NCBI RefSeq assembly: GCF_009870125.1
Contig: NC_046679.1
Location: forward strand, 24,366,001-24,430,000
DNA length: 64,000 nucleotides
DNA from: Drosophila pseudoobscura
Taxonomy: Eukaryota > Arthropoda > Insecta > Diptera > Drosophilidae
Reading direction: 5' to 3'
The notes beneath the pieces were generated by a model, which saw only the letters and a program-made list of their open reading frames with translations, made no database searches and was not told where the DNA came from. A program made the translations under genes and the position numbers. Positions within the stretch are counted from its first letter, which is position 1, and the number at the start of each line of letters is the position of its first letter. Of this stretch, positions 1-14,200 are shown piece by piece.

Positions 1-3000
1 CCAACAGGAGATTGTCAAGCATTTCTGTGCATAGATTAGAGATGGAGTTTTGGGCCAAGAAACAAGGATATATGTATGGTGTATGCAGCAAGCCCATGAT
101 GGTGATGTGTTTGTTGTTTGACTTTAATCAGGCGTAAACAGGGCGAGGGCATCCATGAAAATGACAACTGCCCTTTGGGTATTAGTATAATTTGCATTTG
201 CGTTGTGCATCAGACACGAGCATCGCTGCACAAAAGGTTCCCCCATGCCAAAATCTGTTAATGTTTGAGCTCAGGGCAAGGTTCTCCTTAATATCAAGTA
301 TACGCCGCAGTGAACACCGTTCTTTGCGGCATTACTCGTATTGACTCAGAATAAAACCGGACAGGACAGTCCATTGATTGTTTTTCCTTCACCCGTTTCG
401 ACCCGCTTTGACAGCGCCATTTCAATTAAGCATATGAAGGCGGAGCTGGCTACACAATGCCCCACTCCGAAATCCAATTGAGTGGCCAATGGCCAGTGGC
501 CAGTGGCCAGTGGCATACACTGGCAATCGCATCCGAGCAGCTCAGTCGCCATTCAATCAATCCGGTCGGGACCGTGTCAGAGTGGCCGGCTCCGGGTCCA
601 GAGCGGGCAGAACAGAGTTGCAATCTGAGCCAGTTGGCCCCGGCGTGGATTTGTCTATGCCAAAGCGTTTTCAATATGCGGACTCGGACTCGGAATCTGA
701 CTTGGTCTCCGGCTCACACACAAGTGCAGGCTCCGGAAATGAATTATGGCCAACGGCAATCCATTGTGGCCCGCAATGAGCACAGCCATTTGTGAAAAAT
801 GTTGACTGCCACGTCCAGAGGCATCTCCAACAGTTGATGCGGAGTTCCCTTATGTTTTGATTTTCAATCGTATAGCTGGCAGCCACTGGCTGGCTGCGAC
901 TGCCACTTTTCATTACGGCGACTGAAAGTGAAGTTCAGCGTCATCTTGTAGTCCTTTCTTATGCATATCGGATTCGCTCATGTGTATGCTTTTGTGCTTT
1001 CTGGCTGAGCAAAGCAAACAGTCAATGTGCTCGACAACGTACTTAAGCCGGATTGGCATGAAGGGAGCGTAGAACAAACCTGCTCCTGCACCTACGCCAT
1101 CTATTGCCTTTTCTGTTTGTTTCTCCTTTGGTGGCACGTGGTGCGTGGAGTGTTTCAGGACCATGCCCAGGTATGATACGGAGTAGGGGTTGGCTCTTCT
1201 ACTCAAGTACAAAAGCAAATATCCAAGTCAATGGCAGAATGTTGCCCCAAAGTGAAGTGAAGTCCGGAAATACGGCAAGAAAAAGCCACAGGAAAGGGAA
1301 AACCACAAACCAAAGTTGAGTTTTAAGGTATTTGAGTTTATTTATCTGGGAATTTAGTTTCCATTTCTTGGAGAAAGAACACTCAGATCCATGATAATCA
1401 ACCTTAGCTCTCTGTAAAATAATAAATTAGTTTATTTGTCGCTCAAATGTTGCAAAATTACACAATCCTTCCTGTGTTTTAATTCAATATTTAAGCTTTA
1501 ACTACCTCTTTTGATTCTTTTAAAGCACTATGAAAACTTTTCATTTTTTAAGCAAGGGGTATTTTTTGAAAATTGTATGTACATCCTCAGAGTGGGAACG
1601 ATTGTAGGCATTGAGATATGAGATAAATCCGTCTATAGAGGTCTGAAGCAATTTCGCAGAGACATTGTAATACTCACACCGAGGAGTATGGTATAATATT
1701 CTATTCTGGTAAACAGAAATCCTTCCGTTCGATGCTCATATTATAAATGTAAATCCACCTTGGCTGGCTTTCTCTGAGTCCTATTATGCTAAGAGCATCT
1801 GCAGTGCTGAAACTAATCCTAAAACTTAAAATCCAATCTGGAATATAACTTTGTTTGACTTTTGTTTGTTGCCTTGTATTTTCTTCTATTTTCCCCCAAG
1901 ATTTTCCTTGTTTGTTTTATGGCGCAAATTGCATTCTGTGGGTGTCAACAAATGCAGCTTTCTCTGCTGTGGGTCCACATCCACGCCCCCTTCCTGTCTT
2001 CACATCCTTTGTCCAGGGCCACATGAAACATGATTAAATTACTCATACGCCTCGTGTGTGCGTTTTGTGTGCATGGACAACAACTTCAATGGAGTTATTG
2101 TTTTTGTTGCTGGCATTTAGTTAATTAAGTTTTACAACAGCTTGCACACCCGCCCCTAGGACACCCCACTGCCCCTTTAATTAGTTTTTAATTATTTCAG
2201 AGTTTTTCGTTGAACGTTTTTCCAAAATTTTCCAACGGGAGGATCCACAGAGAGCCACGACTCTACTCGTGTTGGACTTTGGCCTGGAGTTTGCTTTGAG
2301 TTTTAGTTAATTTTATTTGTATTTTGCAAGTATTTGCCACGCCCCCACACAAAAATAAACTAAGGCTTTTGTTCATTAAGCACATTATTTCTACACGCTT
2401 TGTTTTTACTGCAGTTTGTTTGTTCGCCTGCTCGTTTGTTCTGTTCTGTTCTCTTCTGATCCCTCTGTTCGGAGGGACTCTGGCCAAAGTTTTATGCAAG
2501 CCCATTAGCCTAATAGGCCAACCAGCAGTCGCAGCAGTCAGCCCTGGCTTATGTAGTATAATTAACTTTTGTTGCAGATTAATATGAAGAACAATGCAGT
2601 AAAGTTGCAGATATTCGGCAGCTTCGCTTACGAAAAATAGTTTCCAGGACTAGAGTTTAATAAAGTGAACCCACTTTTGGTTTTCGGATGTACACAATAA
2701 ATGTACATCAACTTATGTAAGGGTTAAGTTAACACACAACAACAAAATTAAATTCTTTCCGAAGCTTTAAAGGTGTGTATAGAGATAGTTTCTATTGAAG
2801 TTATAGCATTTGGTAGAGCTATTTTGTTTAATATATTAGCATATTAAAATATAATGTGATAACTTTGCTTCATATCTTTAGATACTTTAGATGAGATACA
2901 CTCACAAAGGTTAGCTTTCCGATCAATTGTTTTTATGGTAGCTGAATTATGTATATAGCGATATGTCTTATCATTGGACATTGGAAATCCCTATTTCCGA

Positions 3001-3740
3001 TTTGAAGTTACAATTTCAGCAGAGCGGAATATGCAACATTTCACCCTTCCAAAAACTGCTCTTTTTCAACATTTTCAGCCAGCTTTAAACCTGCAGAACA
3101 TAAACATACGGAAAATTGGATGGCCTGAGGTAAATATCACTCAATTGCTGATGTCAATCCTGTATATTAGATTGCAAATAATTTCTTCGTATGTACATTG
3201 CAGGCGTTGCTCCTGCAGGTAGGTTTCAGCTAGAATATGTAAAAAATAAATATTAAATGCAGCATTTTTCATGGGAATTGATAATATTACTGTGTGTTTT
3301 TTCCATGGCTTCTGAAGAGACATCAGTTGGTAACATAATGCTGATTGAAATGCACCAGCAAAAATTTCACTTTATCAACTTTTGCATGTTTAAGCGTGTC
3401 CGTTTCGTGTACGGGTCCTTGTCTGTGAACATTTCCCTCCAACTGGATACAGCTCTGCATCGCCTAGAACAAATATTTACACGGCTCGCTGTATGGCATT
3501 TGCCATAAACTACCATAAAAACAATAAAATTCGCAATAAACCAAATGGAAAGCGGCAACTGCCGGCTCATGTGAAATGCATGCAACAAAAAAATGCAACA
3601 AACAAAAGCCACAACACAGCACAGCACAATTAAGCAACAAAACCAAACGAAACGGAACGAAACGTTTTTCATAACTTAAATTGCAAACTGTAGAAAGGGA
3701 ATAAAAGCGAAGAAAAAATCATGTAAGAACGTAATAGTTG
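1..3740. other. Noncoding stretch
   Basis: I see no supportable gene here. Open frames on both strands are short, overlap one another and lack promoter, splice or codon-bias support. The stretch holds a degenerate 7-bp GGCCAGT tandem repeat at about 483-514 and is AT-rich from 1320 to 1560 and from 2620 to 3260. It could be intergenic or intronic. Confidence 0.6.
483..514 (+). repeat. GGCCAGT heptamer tandem repeat
   Basis: About four and a half copies of a 7-bp unit stand in a row, the first copy carrying one substitution. The repeat creates spurious open frames on both strands. Confidence 0.85.
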
Positions 3741-3965
3741 ACATTTCGACTAAAAGATACCCGCTAGTGCGAAAGAGAATTACCAGATAAGTATATACTT
3801 TTTATATCTAATCCTATAATGCTATCTATTTTATGTGATCGGGAGAGGCATAACAACATCATAACACACCATACGTTGCTGCTCCACTTCAAAAACAATA
3901 TACCTCTATCGATTAATACAACATACCCTTTGGTATTCTACGAGTAACGGGTACAAAGAGAAGGA
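3741..3965. repeat. Degenerate INE-1/DINE-like repeat fragment
   Basis: The left end has 'GATACCCGCTAGTGCGAAAG' and the right end has 'ACGAGTAACGGGTA'. Both strings are typical of the ends of the abundant Drosophila INE-1/DINE family. The middle is too eroded to align by eye, so the extent is approximate. It lies just downstream of the small secreted-protein gene at 4148-4540. Confidence 0.4.
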
Positions 3966-4146
3966 ACAGAGTGCGACTGGCTGGAACATCAACAGTAGAG
4001 AACAAAGCCATAAAAACAATGGGGGAACGGAAGTCAAATGTGACTGAGTAAGAAAAAGGAAAACTTGACTTTGATACTCGTACATACATCCCATGGACAA
4101 AGCAATTAGATTTGGCATTGTTAGCAGCTATGCCACATCATTTACA

Positions 4147-4152
4147 TTTATT
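4147..4152 (-). terminator. Poly(A) signal AATAAA overlapping the stop codon
   Basis: On the minus strand the end of the secreted-protein CDS reads GAA TAA ATG. The hexamer AATAAA therefore overlaps the stop codon itself, which predicts a 3' UTR of only about 20 nt. Confidence 0.5.
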
Positions 4153-4540
4153 CCCTAGTCAAATTCACAAACCACATGATAATGTTGTACAAAAATGAGA
4201 ATGCCTTCTTCAATTTGCTGAAGAAGGACACCTGTGGAACGTTATATTCTTCAGCATCATCAGAATCGTCAACCTTTTCCTGAGAGACTTCCACTGTTTC
4301 GCCTATTGTTTCTGGGCGTGATGAACGACTACAACTCTCATCTACTCCCAAGCCTGTAAGGTGGCTTAGGCTTTTTCCAGAATGTTCACAGGAAGCTGTA
4401 GAATAGATAAAATATATCTACACTGTCTTCGATCCCAGCAATCCTTAACAATGGTTTTACTTACAAGCATTTGTCCCATAATTGGGAATAGTGGCCAAAA
4501 CCACCAGCATCAGCAGCAAAGCCAACGAAATGTACCGCAT
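4148..4540 (-). CDS. Small secreted protein, 107 aa, two exons (orphan)
   Basis: The CDS is the complement of join(4148..4395, 4465..4540). Exon 1 starts at ATG 4540 and encodes a textbook signal peptide (MRYISLALLLMLVVLATIP, cleavage probably after NYGTNA). A 69-nt intron follows, with donor GTAAGT and acceptor CTACAG, and the junction keeps the frame. The mature part has two cysteines near its start, an acidic Ser/Glu/Asp-rich middle (SQEKVDDSDDAEEY), then a cationic-amphipathic to hydrophobic C-terminus (SFFSKLKKAFSFLYNIIMWF). The gene has a TATA box 41 nt upstream and a poly(A) signal over the stop codon. A signal peptide followed by an acidic pro-like region and a cationic amphipathic tail fits a host-defence or membrane-active peptide, but that is inference. 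I do not recognise a named family. Neighbouring DINE-like repeats bracket the gene. Confidence 0.7.
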
Positions 4541-4580
4541 GACGATATTGGAGAAACTAAAAGTTGTGTAAGGTGGAACT

Positions 4581-4590
4581 TAAATATATG
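4581..4590 (-). promoter_or_regulatory. TATA box of the small secreted-protein gene
   Basis: The minus strand reads CATATATTTA about 41 nt upstream of the start codon at 4540. The implied leader is only about 10-20 nt. No upstream initiator was confidently seen. Confidence 0.45.
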
Positions 4591-4710
4591 TGGGTATACG
4601 AGTTGCCAGATTAAAAGTACATGGTGGAACGGATTGATGTATTTCTTGGTCGGAAATGTTTACAAAAAATTTAGCTATTTTTCAAAATTTTACAACAAAC
4701 TGCTCCTTTT

Positions 4711-5200
4711 TTATACCCGATACTCAAAAAGAGTATTAGGGTATATTAGATTTGTGGGTAAGTTGATATGTGTAACGCACAGAAGGAAGCATATCAGCCC
4801 ATAATCAATAGCCGAGTCGATATAGCCATGTCTGTCTATCCGTCCGTCCCATTAAGTGCATAGATCTCAGAGACTATAAGAGCTAGAGAAACCAAATTTT
4901 GTATCCAGCCTTCTGTGATATCACACTGGCCCCACAGTACGAAAATCTGTGACATATACAATTTTAAAGATACGAGAAAACTATAGGCGCAGAATAGAAA
5001 ATATCTCTAGAAGATTGACGAATCTGGATCTGTTCTAAGAATTATAGACAAAATTAACAAATCAGTTGGCAGTGACTGCGTAACGCCGTCCACGCGCTTA
5101 CTCATATCTGACTCGCACACTCTCTTCGTGCAGTGTGCACCCTCTGGCGGAGTAGAGCCATACTGACTTACCGTTCAACTCGTTCAACTATTTTTGAATT
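4711..5200 (+). repeat. DINE-1/SGM-like dispersed element
   Basis: It begins with a short terminal hairpin (ATACCCGATACTC, five A's, GAGTATTAGGGTAT). It then carries the family signature 'AATAGCCGAGTCGATATAGC' followed by 'GTCTGTCTATCCGTCCGTCC'. A second copy in reverse orientation lies at 48366-48740, and the two share the signature, the 'agagctag' block and 'CTTCTGTGATAT'. DINE-1/SGM elements are nonautonomous Helitron-like (Helentron) repeats of Drosophila, and no coding capacity is expected. The right end is approximate. Confidence 0.6.
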
Positions 5201-8200
5201 CCAGTAATTGAAAGTTTGGGCAGAAGGCACCATTTTTTCGCTTTGTCAATTTATCCATATGTCCAAGAACTTGAAACTATTTAAGGTAGCCAGGTAAGGT
5301 AATTAAATATTCCTGATACGTTTAGAAATACTTAAAAGTTTAGTATCATGTATCTCTTAGTCGAAATATTCAACTTCACTGTGCACTTGCATTAGCTAGT
5401 CTTGTTGATTTATCTGTAATACGACTTGTGTTTTAGCCACTTTCCGCCTCCATCTGCCTTTTACCACTTTGCAACATCTTTGGTTGTGGAAGCACGACCC
5501 GCTCGACCCCTTTCAGCGTGCAAGGGACTGGGAGCCACCGCCACCGCCACCTGTAACAAAGTTCGTTCGATAAAGTTCGCCCTCAGCTCTTGGCTTTCGC
5601 TTTGATCATCGTATGCGTCTCGGGCGGCTTTTGCTTTTGACCCAGAGATTCACCCATTTAAAGCCTTTTGGCATGGCAACATATTCAGACTTAACGGCTT
5701 TGCGGAAAATCTCTTTGAAGTGGGCTTTCATTTAGCCATTCCTTTTCGCTGCCCCACTGTATCAGCTGTTTATATTTAGGTCCTTTAATTTATTGCCTGT
5801 CAGGGGTAGATGTGGGGAGAATAAAATGCACGGAGAACTAGCAGTTGATAAACGGCCTTAGCTGCTGGCTAAGATTTCTGTCTTTCGGCTCTTTTAATAA
5901 TTCGACTTTGGTCGTGGCCATACATCACATGAATTTCGCTTGCAGCTGCAAAAATTAAAGCCATAAAAATCTGCAAGGGCAGGAAGTTGTTAGTTGTTGG
6001 GCAACACGGGAAACAGTCGAAACAGCAGCAGCAGCAATATTCAGCTTCTAGGGCACTTGTGGTAGCTGTTGTCGAGTGCACGACGCCGTATGCAATTATC
6101 ACCCAAAAAACTACCAGGGCCAAGAGCTGTACATGTCCTCCGCCTTGTCACAGGTACGGAAGGAAAAGGAGAAAAAAACTCACACACATTATGTGCTCAA
6201 AATGTAAATGTCATTTGTACCAACAACTGGTGGCAAGTGTTGCACATTTGAAAAATGTGCTGCCGGTGAAGTGGGCCCCGGACAACACTCCACGTCTCCA
6301 CCTCTCCATCTCTCAGACTCCATGAATAAATGTTAAAACACAATCGAGAGCCGTAAATTCCGAGAAGTCGTGAGCTGAAATAGGTGTAGGGAGAGAGGAA
6401 CGAAAGAATAAAGCACATAAAGAGGGGAAAACAAAAGAAAAGGACAATCCACTGCGAATGGGAATGGCACAATGGACCCAAGAGAATGCAAAGGAGGAGA
6501 TCTCTAATTGGTATAATAAAATGTCATAAAAGGAAAGAGCAATGCACTATAGGACTCCAGAGGCAAGCAGTAGGCGGAACTGATGATTGGTTCAAGTCGA
6601 GAACAATAGTAATGCCCATATTGATGCATGTCTGTCCCCAGACAAAGCGATTCCGATTGATGGCAGCAATGGATGCACGAGTAAGGGATATTGATTTGTC
6701 CGATTAGACAGCAGAAAAGTAATTTTCCCAGCAAGAAAGAGATTTCAATCAATTAAAGATAATTTGACCAGCTAAATTGTCTACAACATCTCACTTGACA
6801 ACACACCATCATCCAACCGAAAAACGAAAAGCGAGATACGAACGAAAAATAGCAAAGAATTCTCTAAACTGACAGCAGCTACTAAGACACTAAGCCACGC
6901 CCCCACTCGACCATATATCAACTGTCGATGGCTATAAAGCTTTTGCTGCTGCTGTTCCCAATGCTTATGCTGGTGCTGATGTTGCTGCTGGTCCTCGTTC
7001 CGTCAGCGCGAATGTACAATCAACAAAATTAGTTTCATTTGAGCAGATGGCATGGCTTGGCAGTCAACGTCGACCCACATTGCAGACTCGGCTTAGATAG
7101 GTATAGGGGCTGTGATGGGACGCCTGTGCAGAGGAGGAGGACAACCTGGCAGAAGGATAAGCAAGCCGGCTCCTTTTGATTGCTGGCTGGCGTTCGCTTT
7201 TGATCTCTCCAAACAGCAGATAAATGATAAGGTGCCCGGGCTGAAAGAAAAAATGCTGCAAAGTGTAGAAAATTGCGCCGCAGGTGTGTGATGGACCCAT
7301 CAGTCTCATCTCCTGTTGGCCCTGCTGCTGGAGCGGCTGCCGACTCTGTGGGTTGTTTTAGGGAAAGTAACTTCAAGGCAACCGCAAAGCAAATAATTAA
7401 AAATTTCCCGGCTGTTACCTACTGCAAGTGAAGTGAAAATGAAAAGTAAAATCAAGAGAAAAATTCTGCGGACATTGGAACTCTGGTGGAACTGTTGTGG
7501 GTGTAACGGAGGCCGCTGACTGTGAGCCGTTGCCAATTAGCGGAAAAATATACAAAAATTCACAGCGAAAACTAGCTAACCTGCTACGTGCTTGACTCTG
7601 TGCTGCTTGGTCTACGAGCACCTCCGTCCTCTTCGAGTACAAGGGTATGTGGTTTCGATGAGATGTTCGAAAAATTTAGTATTCCGCTCATCCGAAAGTG
7701 CTGATTGCTGCTATGGAGAAATATTGTGTTGCGCACCTGGAAAACAGGACTTATCTGAAACTGAACAGCTTGCTCACCGGCACAGATCCAGATTCAAACC
7801 TGTTTCTGAAGTCCATTCGTACATTTAATTCTTTCTTCCAGCTAGTTTCACAAATGAATACGATTTCAAAACCAGTATATCTTATGCAACCGTAAAGTTA
7901 TATGTATTATGATTCGATCCGCCTACGGCCTCGACTTCGGACTTATTTCGGACTCCATTTATTGCTCTTTGCTTGGAGAGGGCCATGTCAAGCTCAGACT
8001 CAGAACTAATCAACAAAAATACGAATTACAACAACAACACGGTTGGACGGTGAAATTAAATCTGACCTTCAATTGATGCTCTTTTCAGACACTTAATTGA
8101 AGACTATACCCATGGTCTAATAGATACATACTGTGTATTTGCAATAATCTAGTATAGCATCTATATTTTATTCGGGAAGTAAAACGATGCTATGATTGCT

Positions 8201-11200
8201 TTATGGTTCATTTTCAATGCTAATTGAAAAATAATTACTGTGACCAAATTGAAGGTTCGGTTTGAGTACATAAAAAACAATTTCCGCATCACAATGAAAT
8301 TTTAAAACGGTTTTACATACTCGTTGGAATAGGAACATTCAACTTCCATATTGATGATTTACTAACAACATTTAAAGTTTGGAGAGTGTCTAGCAGTCGG
8401 TATTTAATCTGTAGCGTTTCTCTGGGATTTCTATACGGAGGACTGCCCACTGCAGAACAGAACAGGAGCCTTGACAGGCAACCCCCGGCTGTCCACCCTC
8501 CAAGCTGGTTGCGAGAGAGTTGGGGAGGAAGGGGCAACTGTCTGTCAACCTGCAGCCATAAATAATGGCCGGCTGCAGGCTGCTGGCGGCAATTTATAAA
8601 TCTGTTTATTGTAACATCCTGGCGACTCGCGCATGTAATTTATGTATCTGAAATCTAGTTAAGCCACTCTCGTCCCTCTGCGAGAATGGGCTAATGAGGG
8701 TCCGATTGCAGCGCAACGGAGTTGGCGGAGTTGCAAAAATGTTGCCGTTTCCTTCCCAACAAAAAATCACCCAAACTCTACAGTATTATCCTTAATTTTT
8801 TTAAGTGCATAGCTCATAGAATTTTCAATTCAAATGACTGCCACTCCCACTGTTTGAATATTAAATGCTAATTATTTAAATCATATCTCTAACTTACTTT
8901 ATCCAGAAAAAATGCAAATTAGTTATGACAGCAGATAAAAACTCTTACCGAGAATTTAATAAATTACAGCACTGAAATTATTTAGTATTTTTTATTGGTA
9001 ATTTAGCTAAAACTCGATTTAAATTGGTTCGAAGCGCATAAATTGAATATTTGTCATTCAAACAAAATAAATACATATTTTGTACATAAAATGTATTCAT
9101 AACGAGCTAAAATTGTGAATCATGGCAGAGAATTTGAATATACTGCATTTTTACAGAAATATAAGTCATCTTTTTACTCTGCTGCAAATTGTGTCATTCG
9201 AATAAAATCTACGGACCGAATCCAATTAAAGATACATAACTATCAACCCGTTTTGCGGTCATTCGAAAGTGCAAAATGTGTTGCGAAATGCCTACGGGGA
9301 ATCACGACAGGTTTTTGTTTTTCTTCAGCAGCAGCTTAAAAAAGTGTCGAATAAATTACTGCCTTGTGCTTTTGGGACTACGGACTGGAATGGAGTTAGG
9401 TTATAGAGGATTTTAAAACTGAATAATGATTCAAAATGCCGTTGTAGAAATCGTAATAAACGAATATTTTAGAGTGTCCTTCCAATTGAATACCGAAAGA
9501 TTATCATTAACATTTCATTTGCACATCTCGTTTCATTCCTTCCTTTCTCTGTTTTCGTTTGCTTTCTAATTATATTATGTTTTCCCCATTCAAATTAAAT
9601 ATATCTTCTTCGCACTCCCCTTATCCCCACAGTTTAACCCAGTTATTTTTTTCTGAGCGATTTCAGCCCCTCCTCGCTTTTCCGACATTTCCACTCAGCT
9701 TTCTTTACGCCTGGCATTATCTTTGGCTCTGTCTTTAGCGGATGCAGCGCATTGCCACTTCGTTGGCCCCTGCGTCCTTCGTCCTGGGTTTTCCATCAAC
9801 ACTCTCATCATTTCTTTTGTTTTGCTATTCTTTTTTCCAACCATTTTTTAGTCATGTCATTCAGTAGGGTCCTTCCCCAGACATCAGCAACCAGCTTACC
9901 CCCCACATCCCCACTCATCTGTACACTTTTTTATGCCTTTTCATTGTCTTCTTGGATGCTGCGGAGGAGAGGACTGGACTTTTATACGAGTGCGCTGCTA
10001 CCGTACCCCGGTTTGCGCTTCTGTTTTACATTGGCATACATATTTGCATACATTTTTTTGACTGCCTTACAACCCCTTAACCCTCGCTACTATTCTGGCA
10101 CCATCGCGATGGTGCATCGTTCTACCATTCTGTCCCCATCGTATCACCTTCCTGCCCCCTTCCCGATTCAGTTGCTTGTTTTAATTTCGTTTGCCAGCGT
10201 TTTGTTCCTATTTTTCCTGCTGCTATTGCTGTTGCCGTTGCCGTTGCTGTTATTCGGGTAGGACCAGGGCGGAGTGGAGTGGAGCGGTTCTCTGATGACA
10301 GCTCTTCGAAATTGCAGTCGCAGTCCCGGCCCTACTTTTTTCCACATCCCATCGGAGCTACATTTCAATTGAATTGTCAGCGTTTTGCTCTTAAAAATGT
10401 GTCATAAAATGTTGGCTCGTTAAGGTTTCTCATTTTTTGGCATTCGCATTTTACCAAAATTTTTTTGAAACTCAACCAACAACAAGTCTCTCAGGTAAAA
10501 CTGACTGTTTAAATCCGAAAATTAAGGATGAAGGAAATTCCGTAATGGAACTTAAAATTTTCAAATAATGTAAGATAATTGTATTTAAGAGTTGTATCGG
10601 CACTAAGGATTGTTCCCTGGCTTTACATATATATATTTAGACACACACTATTAAAAGTACTTTTTTAATGAAATTTATAAACAAAATCCGTTATGAAAGT
10701 AATAAGTAAATGATGAGTAAAAGCTGCTCGTTTTTGCGATTGGCTTTGGCTTTTATTTGAATCATAAATGAATTAGTTGTCCAAATGTAAACAACTGTTT
10801 TATGGAGTCCTTTTTCCGGGTATCCTGCTGCCCACTCGATGCTGAATTAATTTATAATTTAAATGCACATTGTGCGGCTTAATTATGCTCATTATGGAGT
10901 CATCGCTGGCATTGTTCGCCGCCTGTCATGGAAAGTGCGTTGGATTGGTGTTCCAGCAGAAATAATTAATGTTTTCATTGGGGCCCGGCCCGCGCTTATC
11001 TATGGTCTTGCATCCGACTGTCAGTTACAGGCAAACTTTTACGGCTGTGGTGGGGTTGGGAGGTTGGGGGGTGGGACTTTCAAGCAATTGAACATTGAAC
11101 AAACTTTCACACAAATCCCAAGTGCAGCTGTCAAATGTCTTTCCCCCCCAAAAATCGGCAATAAAAACGAGCCAAAAACAAACCGAGTGCCGAGTTGAAA

Positions 11201-14200
11201 TAAACTTTAAGACATTCTTGACATATTGCCAGTTTTGCTCGGCTCGGGCTCGCAACATAATTTTCCATTAGTCGGATAGGAGGTAGAAGCAGGGACTGAG
11301 CTGACATTCGGTTGGTTTTTCTTGGACCCGAGTTGACACATAAATAAGTTAATAAGAAGCCAGCAGAAACGTGGCCCAGACCCAGGAATCAGGTATTAGC
11401 TCTGCCCAAGACCTGGCGAAGACGCAGACAAGTGTCAGCCAGCGGTGAAGTAGCTAATCAGGGAAGGAAGGAGGACTGGATTTCTTGGCAAATTGTCTCC
11501 AAGTCAATTTTGTGTCCCTGAATTATAGATAACATTGCAGTTGCAACAGGGCGTACTCTTAATGACCTCAACGCTGGCAAAAACCCGCGTTAAATGTTAA
11601 TGAAAACACTAATTATACATTCTTGGGGCCCCAACAATTGGTGAACACACTCCTGTCTAGACATCAATCATCCTCGGGCAAGTTAAAGCTGTGCTTTAAA
11701 AGGGGGGAAACTTCCAACAATTGTCAGATGCAAAATAGTTACGCACACAACGAACACACACATAAATCAGGGAGTGGGAGAGGGAGCTGTATTTGTGCAC
11801 TTCCGGTCAGCGCACGGATGTTCCGGTGATCAATTTTCAAATGCGCTGTGTCAGTCCAGCCATTGGTTACAGTGCTCTCTGGTCAGTTGTATTTATGTGT
11901 CGGTTCAGTGTGTGTTTTGTGTGCGTTTTCGTGTGCGAGTATGTGTCTGGGTATGGCATATCCTGGACAACTGCTCAACCTGTCGGTGGCTCCTCTCCGT
12001 CCACTTGGTTACGTTTTTGTGGCTGCTCGTTGCAAAAGTTGTGCGCCAGCAGAAATTGAAATACAAATTCACCGTTTTTGCATACATACATATTTGCCCG
12101 CCCTGTCTGTCGGTGAGTTCTTAGTCCCTAACTAACCCGGATCTTCCTCATCGGGCTGCAGCATACACTCGTATATCCCTGCCTGTTACGTGGCATTTAT
12201 TTGTGAATTTTAAGCAACATTTTTGTTGCTCCTTTTCCTTTACTGTGGATTAGTTTTTTCTATTTATTTCCCTTATTCTGTCAGTGCAATATGTACTCCA
12301 CTCCTTGTGTTCGTGTGTGTCTAAGCCATCGATTGGGAGAACCGCAGATATAAGATGTTTTTAATTATTTATGATAGCAATTCCGTTTCACTAGAATGAT
12401 TTTTGGTTGGATAGCAAAACAAATAAGAAATAAATGCAAATTTGCAAAGAGCAAAACTCATTTGGCAATTATCGAGCCAATGAATTATTTATGCAACTAA
12501 TTTCAACATTAAATCGACATCAATATCGCTTACATGCCGTGGGATCCTGGGACCATGGGATGCTGGAGAGTCAGGATACTCGAGATGCCTCACACAATTT
12601 CTGACAATTTCCGTTCGCAGCTGTCGAAAAGTTTGCCAAACTAATTGCGATGCCTCTCACCCAACTCCGTTCCATCCTTAGGAACCGATTCCCGATGCCT
12701 GCCCTGCCCTGCCCTGCCTAATAATGAAATTAATTAGCAGCTAATCAAATTTGCAACTAGAAGGAGTTTGTGCTACCGACTCTGGCTGTCGCTGGCAAAT
12801 TGCTTGGCTCAACTTAATTAGACTCATTCTGGCATTAGCTATTTTTAGTTGCTTTTAAAATGTTTGCCAACTGTATCTTTGGCTAGGCCAAGACTTAAAT
12901 GCGAGGACACGAATGTGATTTCCCTGCTGTGGGGTTTCTTTAATGTAATTTTGGGTTGGCGTCTGTCTTTGGTCCCATTCCATTTATATCACCTTTTGTC
13001 ATTTTGCCAAATGAACCTTTTGTTTGCCGTTGCAACGACATTCCTGTGTGTGTGTGTGTGGGGCTGCAACAATTTGCCTGACAATTGTTTAATTATGCAG
13101 GACAAACATTAAGCAAAGTGCTGGCGGCAATGGAGATGAAAAGAATGGTATGGAGCAGGAGCTGCAAGTGAACTTTGCATAGTTTCCCCAGGCATTTGGC
13201 AACAAAGAGAAAAGGTAAATAACACTTTTGGCTGGCCTCCGGCGAGACACAGAAGCAGACGACTACGAACCATACCTCATGCCATCATCAGAACGGTTGC
13301 CCCAACGGTTGCAGCGAGCCCCTGCACCACTATTGCACCAGGCCAAAAGAAAACTTTTCACTAAGGAACTTGCTCAGATTTATTTCAATGCTACCACGGC
13401 CCAAGGCAACGGCAAAAGCAAAGACTTTGAGGCAGGACTCGACCCACAGAGAGAAAGAGGTTGAGGCTGAGACAGAGGCTGAGGCTGCGACTGAGTCTGA
13501 GATTGGGGAAAACTATGTCAGTTGCCAGGTCTTCCACTGCTTCTGCACATTCTTCTTCGCCTCCATCTTCATCTTCTGCTTCTGCTTCCACTTCCACTTC
13601 CATTTCTTCTTTCCATTCAAGCTAAGCGCAAAGAAAAACACATAATAAGTAAAGTGTTTGGGGGAAGGAAGCGGAAATTTATGTTATTTCACCAAGTGGT
13701 TGCATAAAAAACGAAACGGAAAAACTAAAACAGCACCCCAAGATCTCAAACTGCTAGTCGAATACCGTGATACCCTATCGAAGAGTTCAGCAAAAGACTG
13801 AAGGGCTTGGATCTATACTCTCTCGTTTCCTGTTTTACTTTAGACAGTAACTCCGAGAGCATTTAAATTTGGAAAAAGCCGCTTCTCGAAACCATTTTCT
13901 TCTACACCTTCAAGAAACCAAAATTGCTTCTGTCAGTGTATGGCTATCATCTTGTTTCTTACAACACCTCATGGCAAAAGGGTAAACAAATACAGAGAAT
14001 AAAGATGAAACTTTGGCAGTGAAGCAAAGTTATTTATTTAGCTAAAAATTTACTTAAAGTTGCAATCGTTGTATGCTTTTCTTGTTGGCTGCTGCACTCC
14101 TGCAGCAGCAGCCGTGGCAGAAGCTGGGGCATCAGTCGCCTGGCTTACGTTCAACTCATTTGCATGCAACATGACAACAAAATTGAGTCGCTATGACTGC

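Noticed and set aside
9752-10261. 169-codon plus-strand frame rich in Leu/Phe/Pro
   Set aside because: It has pyrimidine-rich composition throughout, ends in a TTGCTGTTGCCG-type repeat and has no domain or start context. It reads as a low-complexity artefact.
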